A stretch of DNA of 64,000 nucleotides from an uncultured Alistipes sp. (GTDB lineage Bacteria; Bacteroidota; Bacteroidia; Bacteroidales; Rikenellaceae), in contig CALVFO010000035.1 in assembly GCA_944326855.1 (NCBI GenBank), positions 1 to 64,000 on the forward strand. Reading direction: 5' to 3'. The number at the start of each line of letters is the position of its first letter. Position 1 is the first letter of the stretch. This document shows positions 8,359 through 16,090 of this stretch, piece by piece. Below the pieces are notes generated by a model. The model searched no databases and was not told the origin of the DNA. It saw nothing but the letters and a program-made list of their open reading frames with translations. Made by a program: the position numbers and the translations under genes.

Positions 8359-9972
8359 ATGAAAAACATTCGATATGCATTTTTAACCACTGTCGCCATT
8401 CTCGGTTTGCTCAGCGGTCGAATCCAAGCCCAAACCTTCGATGCTGAAGAAGGTAAAAACGCACTGCAACAACTACAAAAGTTCAATCAATTCTACCGTT
8501 ACTTGAATAGTGTCTATGTCGACACGGTCAACAACAGCCGCCTGATCGAAAAAGCGATCACCGAAGTATTGCAACAACTCGACCCCCACTCATCCTACCT
8601 GAGCGCCGAAGAGATGGTCGGCGTACGCGAAACGTTCGACGGCAGTTTCAGTGGGATCGGAATCGAATTCAACGTCCTGCATGACACAATCATTGTCGTG
8701 AACGTCATCGCCGGAGGGCCCTCGGAAGCGGTAGGATTGTTGCCCAACGACCGTATCGTGACCGTTGACGGAAAAAACGTCGTCGGGACCAAACAAATGG
8801 GGGTTCCCAAGTTGCTGCGCGGACCCAAAGGCAGTCGAGTAGAACTCGGCGTAGTTCGATCCGGCGCGCCCGAGATGCTCGACTTCCGCATCGTCCGGGA
8901 CAACATTCCAATCAATACGGTAGATGCCGCCTACAAGTTGGATTCGCTCACGGGGTATATCCGCGTCAACCGTTTCGCCAACCAGACGTACAAAGAATTC
9001 GAGGAGGCTTTCCGCAAACTGGGACCGGTCGACGCGCTGGTACTCGACCTGAGAAGCAACGGTGGAGGGTTGTTGAATCAGGCGGTCGAACTGAGCAACT
9101 TTTTCTTACCCAAAGGAGCGGTCATCGTCTCGACCGAAGGTCGTCATGTTCCTCCCATCCGTCTGATGGCCATGAAAGACGGGACTTTCAAAGAGGGGAA
9201 AGTGATCGTTCTGACCAATGAATTTTCAGCCTCCGGCAGTGAAATCGTCGCCGGTGCAATTCAGGACTGGGACCGAGGACTGATCATCGGTCGCCGAACC
9301 TTTGGGAAGGGTTTGGTACAACGCCAATTCCCGCTGCAAGACAGCTCTGCGGTACGCATCACCGTCGCCCGCTACCACACCCCCAGTGGACGCGTCATCC
9401 AACGTCCCTATGAAAAAGGCAAACGGGACGAGTACGAAATGGATCTGATCAAACGGATCCAACACGACAGCACGGCCTCGGCCATGGACAGCAGTCAGGT
9501 TTTCAAAACCCTGCGTAGCGGACGAACCGTTTATGGCGGAGGCGGGATCGCGCCCGATATCACGGTGGAAACCGACACGTTGCCCTACACCGATTACTGG
9601 AGTGCCCTCATCCGGCAGGGTATTCTGGTCGAATATGTCATCTCCTACATGGATCATCACCGCAAAGAGCTGGAAAGACTCTACCCCACCGTCGAACGTT
9701 ATCTGCAAACGTTCCAACCGGATGAAGCCATGCTGGAGGAACTGCAGCAAGCAGCCGCACGCAAAGATATCAAGCCCAGCGATGAAGACCTCAAACGCTC
9801 TCGACAACTGATACTTACCCAACTCAAGGCACTGATCGCCCAAAAGCTCTGGGGCATGAACGAATATTTCATGGTGGCCAACCAGCAGGATGAAACGATC
9901 GAAAAAGCCCGGGAAGTTTTGCAGGAATGGTCCCGGTTCAGTCAGGGCATCCTCTCTTCTTCCAAAAATTAG
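8359..9972 (+). CDS. S41 family carboxy-terminal processing peptidase
   Basis: A 537-residue exported serine protease of the CtpA/Prc family. The ATG at 8359 is chosen because it opens a signal peptide (MKNIRYAFLTT, ending RIQAQ); an earlier in-frame codon would place about 34 hydrophilic residues before it. A PDZ domain (FSGIGIEFNV onward, residues about 95-175) precedes the protease core. The catalytic serine is in NEFSASGSE and the lysine in GRRTFGKGLVQ, the Ser-Lys dyad of the family. A C-terminal helical region of about 150 residues follows. Such proteins trim C-termini of periplasmic or envelope proteins. It stands alone between hisS and the DUF3276 gene. Confidence 0.9.
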   Translation: MKNIRYAFLTTVAILGLLSGRIQAQTFDAEEGKNALQQLQKFNQFYRYLNSVYVDTVNNSRLIEKAITEVLQQLDPHSSYLSAEEMVGVRETFDGSFSGIGIEFNVLHDTIIVVNVIAGGPSEAVGLLPNDRIVTVDGKNVVGTKQMGVPKLLRGPKGSRVELGVVRSGAPEMLDFRIVRDNIPINTVDAAYKLDSLTGYIRVNRFANQTYKEFEEAFRKLGPVDALVLDLRSNGGGLLNQAVELSNFFLPKGAVIVSTEGRHVPPIRLMAMKDGTFKEGKVIVLTNEFSASGSEIVAGAIQDWDRGLIIGRRTFGKGLVQRQFPLQDSSAVRITVARYHTPSGRVIQRPYEKGKRDEYEMDLIKRIQHDSTASAMDSSQVFKTLRSGRTVYGGGGIAPDITVETDTLPYTDYWSALIRQGILVEYVISYMDHHRKELERLYPTVERYLQTFQPDEAMLEELQQAAARKDIKPSDEDLKRSRQLILTQLKALIAQKLWGMNEYFMVANQQDETIEKAREVLQEWSRFSQGILSSSKN

Positions 9973-9983
9973 TGCCTGATAGC

Positions 9984-10014
9984 TTGGATGTTCCGATTTC
10001 TTTTCGTACCTTTA
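9984..10014 (+). promoter_or_regulatory. Promoter of the DUF3276 gene
   Basis: TTGG at 9984-9987 and TACCTTTA at 10007-10014 are 19 bases apart. Each differs from the consensus (TTTG, TAnnTTTG) at one or two positions. The ATG follows 26 bases later. Confidence 0.5.
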
Positions 10015-10040
10015 TGTAACAACCTTATTGAACCTGTACC

Positions 10041-10373
10041 ATGAAGATCTATGAGTACCGCAAAGAAGGTGAACAGGAAGGTAGCGAAGATGTGTATTCG
10101 AAACCTGTTCGCGCGGGCCGTCGCACTTATTTTTTTGATGTAAAAGCTACTCGTGCCAACGATTATTTTCTGACGATCACCGAAAGTCGAAAAAAAGAGA
10201 GCGGCAACGGTACTTTTTCCTTCGAAAAACAGAAAATACATTTGTATAAAGAAGACTTTCAGAAATTTGTCGAAGGATTGGAAGAGGTAATTGCCTACAT
10301 CCGTCAGCACAAACCCGAATGTTTCAATCCGGACGGGTCGGCCATCAGCCCCCTGACCGACAAAAACGGATGA
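10041..10373 (+). CDS. DUF3276 family PUR-alpha-like nucleic-acid-binding protein
   Basis: A 110-residue protein of the DUF3276 family, found across Bacteroidetes and spirochaetes and related in fold to eukaryotic PUR-alpha; the Borrelia member BpuR binds DNA and RNA. Visible features are the basic strand GRRTYFFDVKATRANDYFLTITESRKK and a helix EDFQKFVEGLEEVIAYI, giving the beta-sheet plus helix expected. Its role here is not known; a nucleic-acid-binding regulator is likely. It has its own promoter. Confidence 0.8.
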   Translation: MKIYEYRKEGEQEGSEDVYSKPVRAGRRTYFFDVKATRANDYFLTITESRKKESGNGTFSFEKQKIHLYKEDFQKFVEGLEEVIAYIRQHKPECFNPDGSAISPLTDKNG

Positions 10374-10440
10374 TAGCCTCGGCTCTCTTTCGAATCCATT
10401 CCCCTAACGACCGGCCCACAATGAGGTTCCGGTCGTTTTG

Positions 10441-10471
10441 TTTCGAATACCCGACCGTCTGATTATCTTTG
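10441..10471 (+). promoter_or_regulatory. Promoter of mnmA, probably giving a leaderless mRNA
   Basis: TATCTTTG at 10464-10471 is a perfect -7 box. A -33 match TTTC lies at 10441-10444 (19-base spacing), with TTTG four bases further upstream. The ATG follows the -7 box by only four bases, so transcription should begin at or next to the start codon. Confidence 0.6.
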
Positions 10472-10475
10472 CGGC

Positions 10476-11495
10476 ATGGGAAAAGTGATCTTGGGATTCA
10501 GCGGAGGCATCGACAGCACAGCCGCGGCCATCATGCTTCGTGAGGCCGGACACGAAGTATTGCTACTGACGCTACAAACAATCGACTCGACCGACATGCT
10601 CGACCAGGCCTGCCGACAAGCCGAAAAATTAGGAATACCGTGGGAATACTACGATATACGTGAAAAATTCCGGCGGACCATCGTCGATTATTTTATCGAC
10701 AGTTACCGTCGGGGCGAAACCCCGGCTCCTTGCACAGTCTGTAACACCCTGATCAAATGGCCCGTTCTATATGATACAATGCTCGCACGCGGATACGACC
10801 ATATCGCTACCGGACATTATGTACGCATCGAAAAGAACCGGGGATCGTATTGCATTCGGCGAGGCATCGATCCCCACAAAGATCAGTCCTACTATTTATG
10901 GGATCTTCCCTCCCGTTATCTGACCAAGGCACTCACCCCGCTGGGTAACCATTACAAACGCGACATCGTACGACAGTACGGTACCGGAGAACTCCAGCGC
11001 GAGAGTATGGGCGTATGTTTTCTGCGAGGTCGCTCCTGCCAGGACTTTCTGCGCGAGCACCTCGCGACAACTCCCGGAGAGGTCGTCGACCGGACAGGCC
11101 GAATCATCGGTCGGCATGACGGCTGCGCTCTTTACACAATCGGACAGAAAAAAGGCTTGTACATCGACCGAGTGAATTGGGCCGTCACGGCCATCGATCC
11201 TCCACACAACCGACTGCAGGCCGGAGAATCCGATGAGTTGCTCCATCGCCACCTGATCCTGCATCATTGCCGGATCACGGATCCTTCATCCCTGCGAACC
11301 GGCACGCCACTGAGCGTACAAATCCGGGGAGTCGGCGAAAATCCCGGAGGTTACGCCCAACTGATCCGACAGGAGGCCGACCGTATCCATCTCCAATTGG
11401 ATGAACCGGCCCGTGCGGCAGCTCCGGGTCAACCCGTCGTACTCTATGAGCAGGATCGGGTATTGGGGGGAGGTTATCTAAAAGGCTATTTTTAG
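10476..11495 (+). CDS. mnmA: tRNA 2-thiouridylase (MnmA family)
   Basis: A 339-residue PP-loop ATPase of the MnmA/TrmU family, which adds sulfur to uridine 34 of certain tRNAs. The PP-loop FSGGIDST is at residues 8-15. The catalytic cysteine loop reads TPAPCTVCN, so the usual Asp three residues before the conserved Cys is replaced by Cys86; Cys89 matches E. coli Cys102. The second conserved cysteine is Cys181 in GVCFLRGRSC. Bacteroidetes often carry more than one MnmA paralogue, and this is a rather divergent one, so the exact tRNA target is uncertain. The -7 box lies four bases before the ATG. Confidence 0.85.
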   Translation: MGKVILGFSGGIDSTAAAIMLREAGHEVLLLTLQTIDSTDMLDQACRQAEKLGIPWEYYDIREKFRRTIVDYFIDSYRRGETPAPCTVCNTLIKWPVLYDTMLARGYDHIATGHYVRIEKNRGSYCIRRGIDPHKDQSYYLWDLPSRYLTKALTPLGNHYKRDIVRQYGTGELQRESMGVCFLRGRSCQDFLREHLATTPGEVVDRTGRIIGRHDGCALYTIGQKKGLYIDRVNWAVTAIDPPHNRLQAGESDELLHRHLILHHCRITDPSSLRTGTPLSVQIRGVGENPGGYAQLIRQEADRIHLQLDEPARAAAPGQPVVLYEQDRVLGGGYLKGYF

Positions 11496-11546
11496 AAATT
11501 CACGCAAATTCCCCACTTTCAGTACCCATATGTAAAAAATTATTGG

Positions 11547-11554
11547 TAAATTTG
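11547..11554 (+). promoter_or_regulatory. -7 element of the yqaA-aroE unit
   Basis: TAAATTTG matches TAnnTTTG perfectly and lies 21 bases before the ATG at 11576. This supports that ATG over an upstream in-frame TTG, which would lie before the promoter element. No good -33 box is seen. Confidence 0.55.
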
Positions 11555-11575
11555 CAGTTCAAATCTTTCAACGAC

Positions 11576-12190
11576 ATGAATATCGCCCGAAAAACGTACG
11601 ACTGGGTTTTGAGTTGGGCCGAAAGCCGTTGGGGAGCCACCGCCCTATTCATCCTGGCTTTCGTCGAATCGAGTTTCTTTCCCATCCCACCCGACGTATT
11701 GTTAATCGCTCTGTGTTTGGGTTGTGTCACCCGTTGGTATCGTTACGTCATCATCTGTACGGTCGGATCTATTCTGGGTGCTTTGGCCGGATACGCCATC
11801 GGTCATTTTCTGTGGCAATCTCCCAGCGGAGAGTTCACGGCCATCGCCGATTTCTTTTTCCGGGTCATTCCCGGGTTTACCCACGAAGAATACCTCAATA
11901 TCAGCGAGCTGTACAACCAATACAATTTCTGGGTCGTATTCACCGCCGGCTTTACCCCCATCCCCTATAAACTGATTACCATTACCGCCGGAGTTTTCAA
12001 ACTCAACCTGCCGATGTTCATCATCGCTTCGATCATCAGCCGCGGATTGCGTTTTTTGTTGATCGGCTGGCTGATCTATCGTTTCGGGGAACCGATCAAA
12101 GGATTCATTGAAAAGTATTTCAATTGGCTGGCCATTGCCTTTACGGTGCTGCTGATCGGCGGTTTCATGGTGATTAAATACGTATTTTAA
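11576..12190 (+). CDS. YqaA/DedA (SNARE-associated) family membrane protein
   Basis: A 204-residue integral membrane protein with about five hydrophobic segments. It has the paired motifs of the DedA/VTT superfamily: ESSFFPIPPDVLL in the first half and FTPIPYKLITITAG in the second, which form re-entrant loops in this fold. Members are implicated in phospholipid flipping and membrane homeostasis; the substrate of this one is unknown. Its stop overlaps the aroE start by one base (TAATG), so translational coupling is likely although the functions are unrelated. Confidence 0.85.
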   Translation: MNIARKTYDWVLSWAESRWGATALFILAFVESSFFPIPPDVLLIALCLGCVTRWYRYVIICTVGSILGALAGYAIGHFLWQSPSGEFTAIADFFFRVIPGFTHEEYLNISELYNQYNFWVVFTAGFTPIPYKLITITAGVFKLNLPMFIIASIISRGLRFLLIGWLIYRFGEPIKGFIEKYFNWLAIAFTVLLIGGFMVIKYVF

Positions 12191-12930
12191 TGAACGTATA
12201 CGGACTGATCGGATATCCGTTGGGGCATTCGTTTTCGATGCGCTATTTTGCCGATAAATTCAAAGCCGAAGGCATCGAAGCGTGTTGCTACCTGAATTTC
12301 CCGATGGAATCCATCGAGCAATTGCCGGCCTTGCTCGAGCAGCAAAAAGAACTGAAAGGTTTCAACGTCACAATTCCCTATAAACAAGCGGTTTTTGCCT
12401 ACCTGAACGAGCTGAGCGACGAAGCCCGAGCGATCGGAGCCGTCAATTGCGTCAAAATCAAACCGGAGGGCCTGAAAGGATTCAATACGGACGCATACGG
12501 ATTCTCCCGTTCGCTGCTCGATCTGATCGGGGAGGAACGTCCTGCCGCCTTGGTTTTGGGAACAGGCGGTGCCTCCAAAGCCGTCACATACGTACTGAAC
12601 CAATTGGGTATCGACTATTGCCTAGTATCACGCCATTCCGACCGTAAACGGCTCACTTATGCCGAACTGACCTCCGATATCATCCGCCAGCACCGGCTGA
12701 TCATCAATGCCACCCCGCTGGGAACTTTTCCCAAGATCGAAGAGTGTCCCGATATTCCTTATGACGCGCTGAGTCCCGATCACTTTCTGTTCGACCTGGT
12801 CTACAACCCCTCTGTCACGGAATATCTCAAACGTGGATCCGCTCAAGGGGCTCGTATCCGAAACGGATACGACATGCTGATCGGTCAGGCCGAAAAGGCC
12901 TGGGAAATCTGGAACGACCCAACGCTGTAA
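12190..12930 (+). CDS. aroE: Shikimate dehydrogenase
   Basis: NADPH-dependent reduction of 3-dehydroshikimate to shikimate in aromatic amino acid synthesis. The N-terminal GYPLGHSFS is the shikimate-binding loop. NVTIPYKQAV holds the catalytic lysine, NTDAYGF the substrate aspartate, and LGTGGASKAV the nucleotide-binding glycine loop. At 246 residues it is slightly short for AroE but complete. It overlaps the preceding membrane protein gene by one base and ends at a shared terminator facing the biotin carrier gene. Confidence 0.93.
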   Translation: MNVYGLIGYPLGHSFSMRYFADKFKAEGIEACCYLNFPMESIEQLPALLEQQKELKGFNVTIPYKQAVFAYLNELSDEARAIGAVNCVKIKPEGLKGFNTDAYGFSRSLLDLIGEERPAALVLGTGGASKAVTYVLNQLGIDYCLVSRHSDRKRLTYAELTSDIIRQHRLIINATPLGTFPKIEECPDIPYDALSPDHFLFDLVYNPSVTEYLKRGSAQGARIRNGYDMLIGQAEKAWEIWNDPTL

Positions 12931-13061
12931 ACACTCTTACTGCACCCGATTTTCGACATCCGGAAAACAGGCCCTGTACCACTTATCCTCCCGTTTTTCA
13001 AACCTCGGTTCAGAAAATTTTCAGTCTTTTCAAGATCTCATACACCATCACATTAAAAAAA

Positions 13062-13097
13062 GAAGCTGTCCTGCATGATTCAGGACAGCTTCTTTTT
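13062..13097. terminator. Bidirectional terminator between aroE and the biotin carrier gene
   Basis: GAAGCTGTCCTG and CAGGACAGCTTC form a perfect 12-bp stem with a 7-base loop, flanked by A7 on the left and T5 on the right. It serves both converging units. Confidence 0.9.
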
Positions 13098-13115
13098 CAA
13101 GATACAAAACGGAAC

Positions 13116-13433
13116 TTATTCCATTTCGATCAATACCGTATGATTCTTCACGTTTTCCCCGGCCTTCACACAAATCTTTTTGATCGTTCCGGCCTTCTGG
13201 GCAACCACGTTATTATTCATCTTCATCGCCTTGAACAGGATCAGCAGATCACCCGGCTTCACCTGATCGCCTTCCTTGACCATCACCTTCACGATCGTCC
13301 CCGGGATATGGCAAACGATGTTTTTCGGATTGGCCGGCACCCACGGTTTACGTTCCCGATACATCTTGTTATACGTAGTCTGAAACGTACCATAGGCGGT
13401 TTCCAAGGTTTCGTATTTTTTTTCTTCTGACAT
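13116..13433 (-). CDS. Biotin carboxyl carrier protein (biotinyl domain)
   Basis: A 105-residue protein whose C-terminal 70 residues are a biotinyl domain; Lys71 in FKAMKMNN is the expected attachment site. The usual residue at -3 is Glu (EAMKM); here it is Lys68, which is unusual. The gene is 11 bases downstream of the carboxyltransferase gene on the same strand, so the two form an operon and probably one enzyme. A biotin carboxylase or a membrane decarboxylase subunit is not in the window, so the direction (carboxylase or Na+-pumping decarboxylase) is open. Confidence 0.88.
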   Translation of the reverse strand: MSEEKKYETLETAYGTFQTTYNKMYRERKPWVPANPKNIVCHIPGTIVKVMVKEGDQVKPGDLLILFKAMKMNNNVVAQKAGTIKKICVKAGENVKNHTVLIEME

Positions 13434-13444
13434 ACGCGTACGAT

Positions 13445-14992
13445 TTAGAACGGAGGATTCCCGTGTTTCTTGGCCGGCTGATGACGGCTCTTGTGAGCAG
13501 CTACGTGCAGAGCGTGCTGGATAAACTTACGGGTATCGGAAGGAGCAATCACCGAATCGATATAACCGCGAGAAGCCGCTACATAAGGATTGGCGAATTT
13601 TTCCTTGTATTCCTGAATTTTCTGTTCACGCATCTTGGCCGGATCTTCTGCCCCCATGATTTCTTTGCGGAAAATGATGTTGGCAGCCCCTTCGGGACCC
13701 ATCACAGCGATTTCGGCATTGGGCCATGCGAATACGAAGTCGGCACGCAGGTGACGAGACCCCATGGCGATATAGCCCCCACCGTAAGCCTTACGCAGAA
13801 TGACGGTGATCGAAGGTACGGTAGCTTCGCTGTAAGCATACAGCATCTTGGCTCCGTGACGGATCACACCGGCATGTTCCTGGTCGATACCCGGCAGATA
13901 GCCCGGCAGGTCTTCCAGGGTTACGATCGGAATACCGAAGGCATCGCAGAAACGGATGAAACGAGCCGCCTTGTCCGAAGAGTCGCAATCGAGTACCCCG
14001 GCCAACACCATCGGCTGGTTGGCAATGAAACCGACCGTTTCGCCGTCGATACGACCGAAACCGACCACAATGTTGGCGGCGAACAGTTCCATGACTTCCA
14101 GGAAATCGCTGCCGTCCACCAACGCCTTGATGACATCCCGCACATCGTAAGGAACCGTAGGATCGGCCGGAACGATCGACGTAATATCGTATTGAGGCTG
14201 GGGATCAGCCGGAGCGGCTTTCGGAGCGGGAATGTTGTTGGCGGGCGGAATCATCGAGATGAGCTTGCGGATCTGACCGAAGCATTCTTCTTCGCTGGTG
14301 GCAAAGAAATGAGCATTCCCCGTTTGTTCGCTGTGTACGCGGGCACCACCCAGTTCTTCCATCGAGATTTCTTCACCCAATACGGTTTTGATCACTTCAG
14401 GACCGGTGATAAACATCTTCGAAATGTTTTCCACCACAAACACGAAGTCGGTCAGGGCCGGAGAATATACGGCACCACCGGCGCAAGGACCCAAAATGAC
14501 AGAAATCTGAGGAATCACCCCACTGGAAAGGGTATTACGGAAGAAGATTTCCCCATAACCGGCCAAGGCATTGACACCTTCCTGAATACGGGCACCTCCC
14601 GAGTCATTGATTCCGATCAGAGGGATGCGCATATTGAGCGCATAGTCCATGATTTTGGTGATTTTGCGGGCGTGCATAAAGCCCAGCGATCCCCCTGCAA
14701 CCGTAAAGTCCTGAGCAAAAATAGCGATCGGCGAACCGCAGATCGACCCCGTACCGATGATTACACCGTCACCGGGGAGCGATTTGTCCTGCATGCCGAA
14801 ATCGCGGCCGTCGTGTTCGACGAACAAGTCGTACTCATGAAAAGAATCGGGGTCCAACAGCGCGATGATACGTTCACGGGCTGTCAACTTACCCATAGCC
14901 TTTTGCTTCTCGATAGCTTTTTCACCGCCACCGACAGCGATTTTCTCGATGCGCTGCTGAAGCTCAAGAACTTTCTTATCTTCAACTGACAT
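13445..14992 (-). CDS. Acyl-CoA carboxyltransferase subunit (propionyl-CoA carboxylase beta / methylmalonyl-CoA decarboxylase alpha)
   Basis: A 515-residue carboxyltransferase of the crotonase fold. Signatures include GGSLGFMHARKITK, NDSGGARIQEGV, GPCAGGAVYSPALTDF for the N-terminal half and YGGGYIAMGSRHL with FAWPNAEIAVMGPEGA for the C-terminal half. It transfers the carboxyl group between biotin and propionyl-CoA. In Bacteroidales this subunit serves the succinate-propionate pathway, often as MmdA with a membrane MmdB. No MmdB, OadG-like subunit or epimerase is adjacent, so I leave the symbol blank. The biotin carrier follows immediately. Confidence 0.88.
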   Translation of the reverse strand: MSVEDKKVLELQQRIEKIAVGGGEKAIEKQKAMGKLTARERIIALLDPDSFHEYDLFVEHDGRDFGMQDKSLPGDGVIIGTGSICGSPIAIFAQDFTVAGGSLGFMHARKITKIMDYALNMRIPLIGINDSGGARIQEGVNALAGYGEIFFRNTLSSGVIPQISVILGPCAGGAVYSPALTDFVFVVENISKMFITGPEVIKTVLGEEISMEELGGARVHSEQTGNAHFFATSEEECFGQIRKLISMIPPANNIPAPKAAPADPQPQYDITSIVPADPTVPYDVRDVIKALVDGSDFLEVMELFAANIVVGFGRIDGETVGFIANQPMVLAGVLDCDSSDKAARFIRFCDAFGIPIVTLEDLPGYLPGIDQEHAGVIRHGAKMLYAYSEATVPSITVILRKAYGGGYIAMGSRHLRADFVFAWPNAEIAVMGPEGAANIIFRKEIMGAEDPAKMREQKIQEYKEKFANPYVAASRGYIDSVIAPSDTRKFIQHALHVAAHKSRHQPAKKHGNPPF

Positions 14993-15109
14993 AAGATTAA
15001 TTTTTAATTAGTTATCGGGTTGTTTTACCTGAAAATTCAATCGTTGTCCGATACAAGTTTACAAATTATTTTCCAAAACCGGCAATTTCGTGTTCTTTTA
15101 ATCGCCTTT

Positions 15110-15931
15110 TCAATCGGCATCTTCCTGATAGACAAATTCATCCGACAAATTCGGAAGGGGAATCGTCTCGTTTCCCGGGAACAGGCCGAAAATCGCCGAC
15201 CCCGAACCCGACATGGCCGCATAGGTGGCTCCTGCCTCATAAAGACACTCCTTGAGGTGTTTCAGGTGCGGGAATTGAGCGAATACCGACGGTTCGAAAT
15301 CATTGAATACCGAGTCTTTCCAGGCCGATACGGGCTGAGCCAACAGATGCCATAACGAGACATCCGTCGGAGCGGGTTTCACCCGGGCGTAGGCCTGAGC
15401 CGTAGAGACCCCGAAAGAGGGTTTGACAATCACCAGCCGATACCCCCGTAACGAAAACTCGACCGGACGCAATACTTCGCCTCTTCCGGTCGCCAGAGCC
15501 GGTGATCCCGACACGAAGAAGGCCGTATCGCTTCCGATTTCCGCCGCCACAGCTTCCATCTCGGAAAGGCTCAACCCCAAACCGAACAGTTCGGAGAGTC
15601 CTCGGATCACATAAGCCGCATCGGCCGAACCGCCGCCCAATCCGGCTCCCATAGGCACCTTTTTATGCAAATGTATTTTTACGCCGCCCAACGGATAACG
15701 ACGGCGCAATGCTTCATAAGCCCGGATACAAAGGTTTTTTTCGAGCGGCGCATCGACCGGCAAACCCGAAGCCGAAAAACTCACCCCCTCTGTCTCCCCC
15801 GGAATTATCTCCAACGCATCGCAAAGTCCCCGCACGGGATACATCAGCGTTTCGAGTTCATGATAACCGTCTGCACGTTTGGACAAAATGCGCAGGCCAA
15901 TATTAATTTTACAATTCGGAAATAAGATCAT
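15110..15931 (-). CDS. ispE: 4-diphosphocytidyl-2-C-methyl-D-erythritol kinase
   Basis: GHMP kinase of the MEP isoprenoid pathway, phosphorylating CDP-methylerythritol. The N-terminus NCKINIGLRILSKRADGYHE and the ATP loop PMGAGLGGGSADAA are diagnostic, as is the C-terminal MSGSGSAIFGLF. The ATG at 15931 gives 273 residues starting MILFPNCKINIG, the normal family start; a longer in-frame extension upstream would cross the promoter and is rejected. The gene is divergent from the GSCFA gene, with an unusual hairpin in the shared upstream region. Confidence 0.93.
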   Translation of the reverse strand: MILFPNCKINIGLRILSKRADGYHELETLMYPVRGLCDALEIIPGETEGVSFSASGLPVDAPLEKNLCIRAYEALRRRYPLGGVKIHLHKKVPMGAGLGGGSADAAYVIRGLSELFGLGLSLSEMEAVAAEIGSDTAFFVSGSPALATGRGEVLRPVEFSLRGYRLVIVKPSFGVSTAQAYARVKPAPTDVSLWHLLAQPVSAWKDSVFNDFEPSVFAQFPHLKHLKECLYEAGATYAAMSGSGSAIFGLFPGNETIPLPNLSDEFVYQEDAD

Positions 15932-15981
15932 AACATTCCTTATCGACCAGGCATGCACCCTGAAATGCCGCCTCGAACGAA

Positions 15982-16013
15982 TAAAAGTATCGAAAAAAAA
16001 GGAAACTCCCAAA
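15982..16013 (-). promoter_or_regulatory. Probable ispE promoter
   Basis: On the minus strand TTTG (16010-16013) and TACTTTTA (15982-15989) are 20 bases apart, one base off the -33/-7 consensus. One arm of the hairpin and the A8/T8 tract lie between the two boxes. Confidence 0.5.
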
Positions 16014-16043
16014 TCGGAACCTTTTCTCAGACCGGGAGTTTCC
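16001..16043 (-). terminator. Terminator-like hairpin inside the ispE/GSCFA divergent region
   Basis: GGAAACTCCC (16001-16010) and GGGAGTTTCC (16034-16043) are perfect 10-bp arms with a 23-base loop. Read on the minus strand the stem is followed by eight Ts, the shape of an intrinsic terminator pointing at ispE. No minus-strand gene lies just upstream to be terminated. It may block antisense read-through from the GSCFA side, act as an attenuator, or be a regulator site. Confidence 0.5.
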
Positions 16044-16054
16044 GGATGAATGCG

Positions 16055-16062
16055 TATATTTG
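16055..16062 (+). promoter_or_regulatory. -7 element of the GSCFA gene
   Basis: TATATTTG matches TAnnTTTG exactly, 28 bases before the ATG at 16091. No good -33 box is visible. Confidence 0.55.
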
Positions 16063-16090
16063 TATCCGGATCGAACCGCCAAAACCTGCC

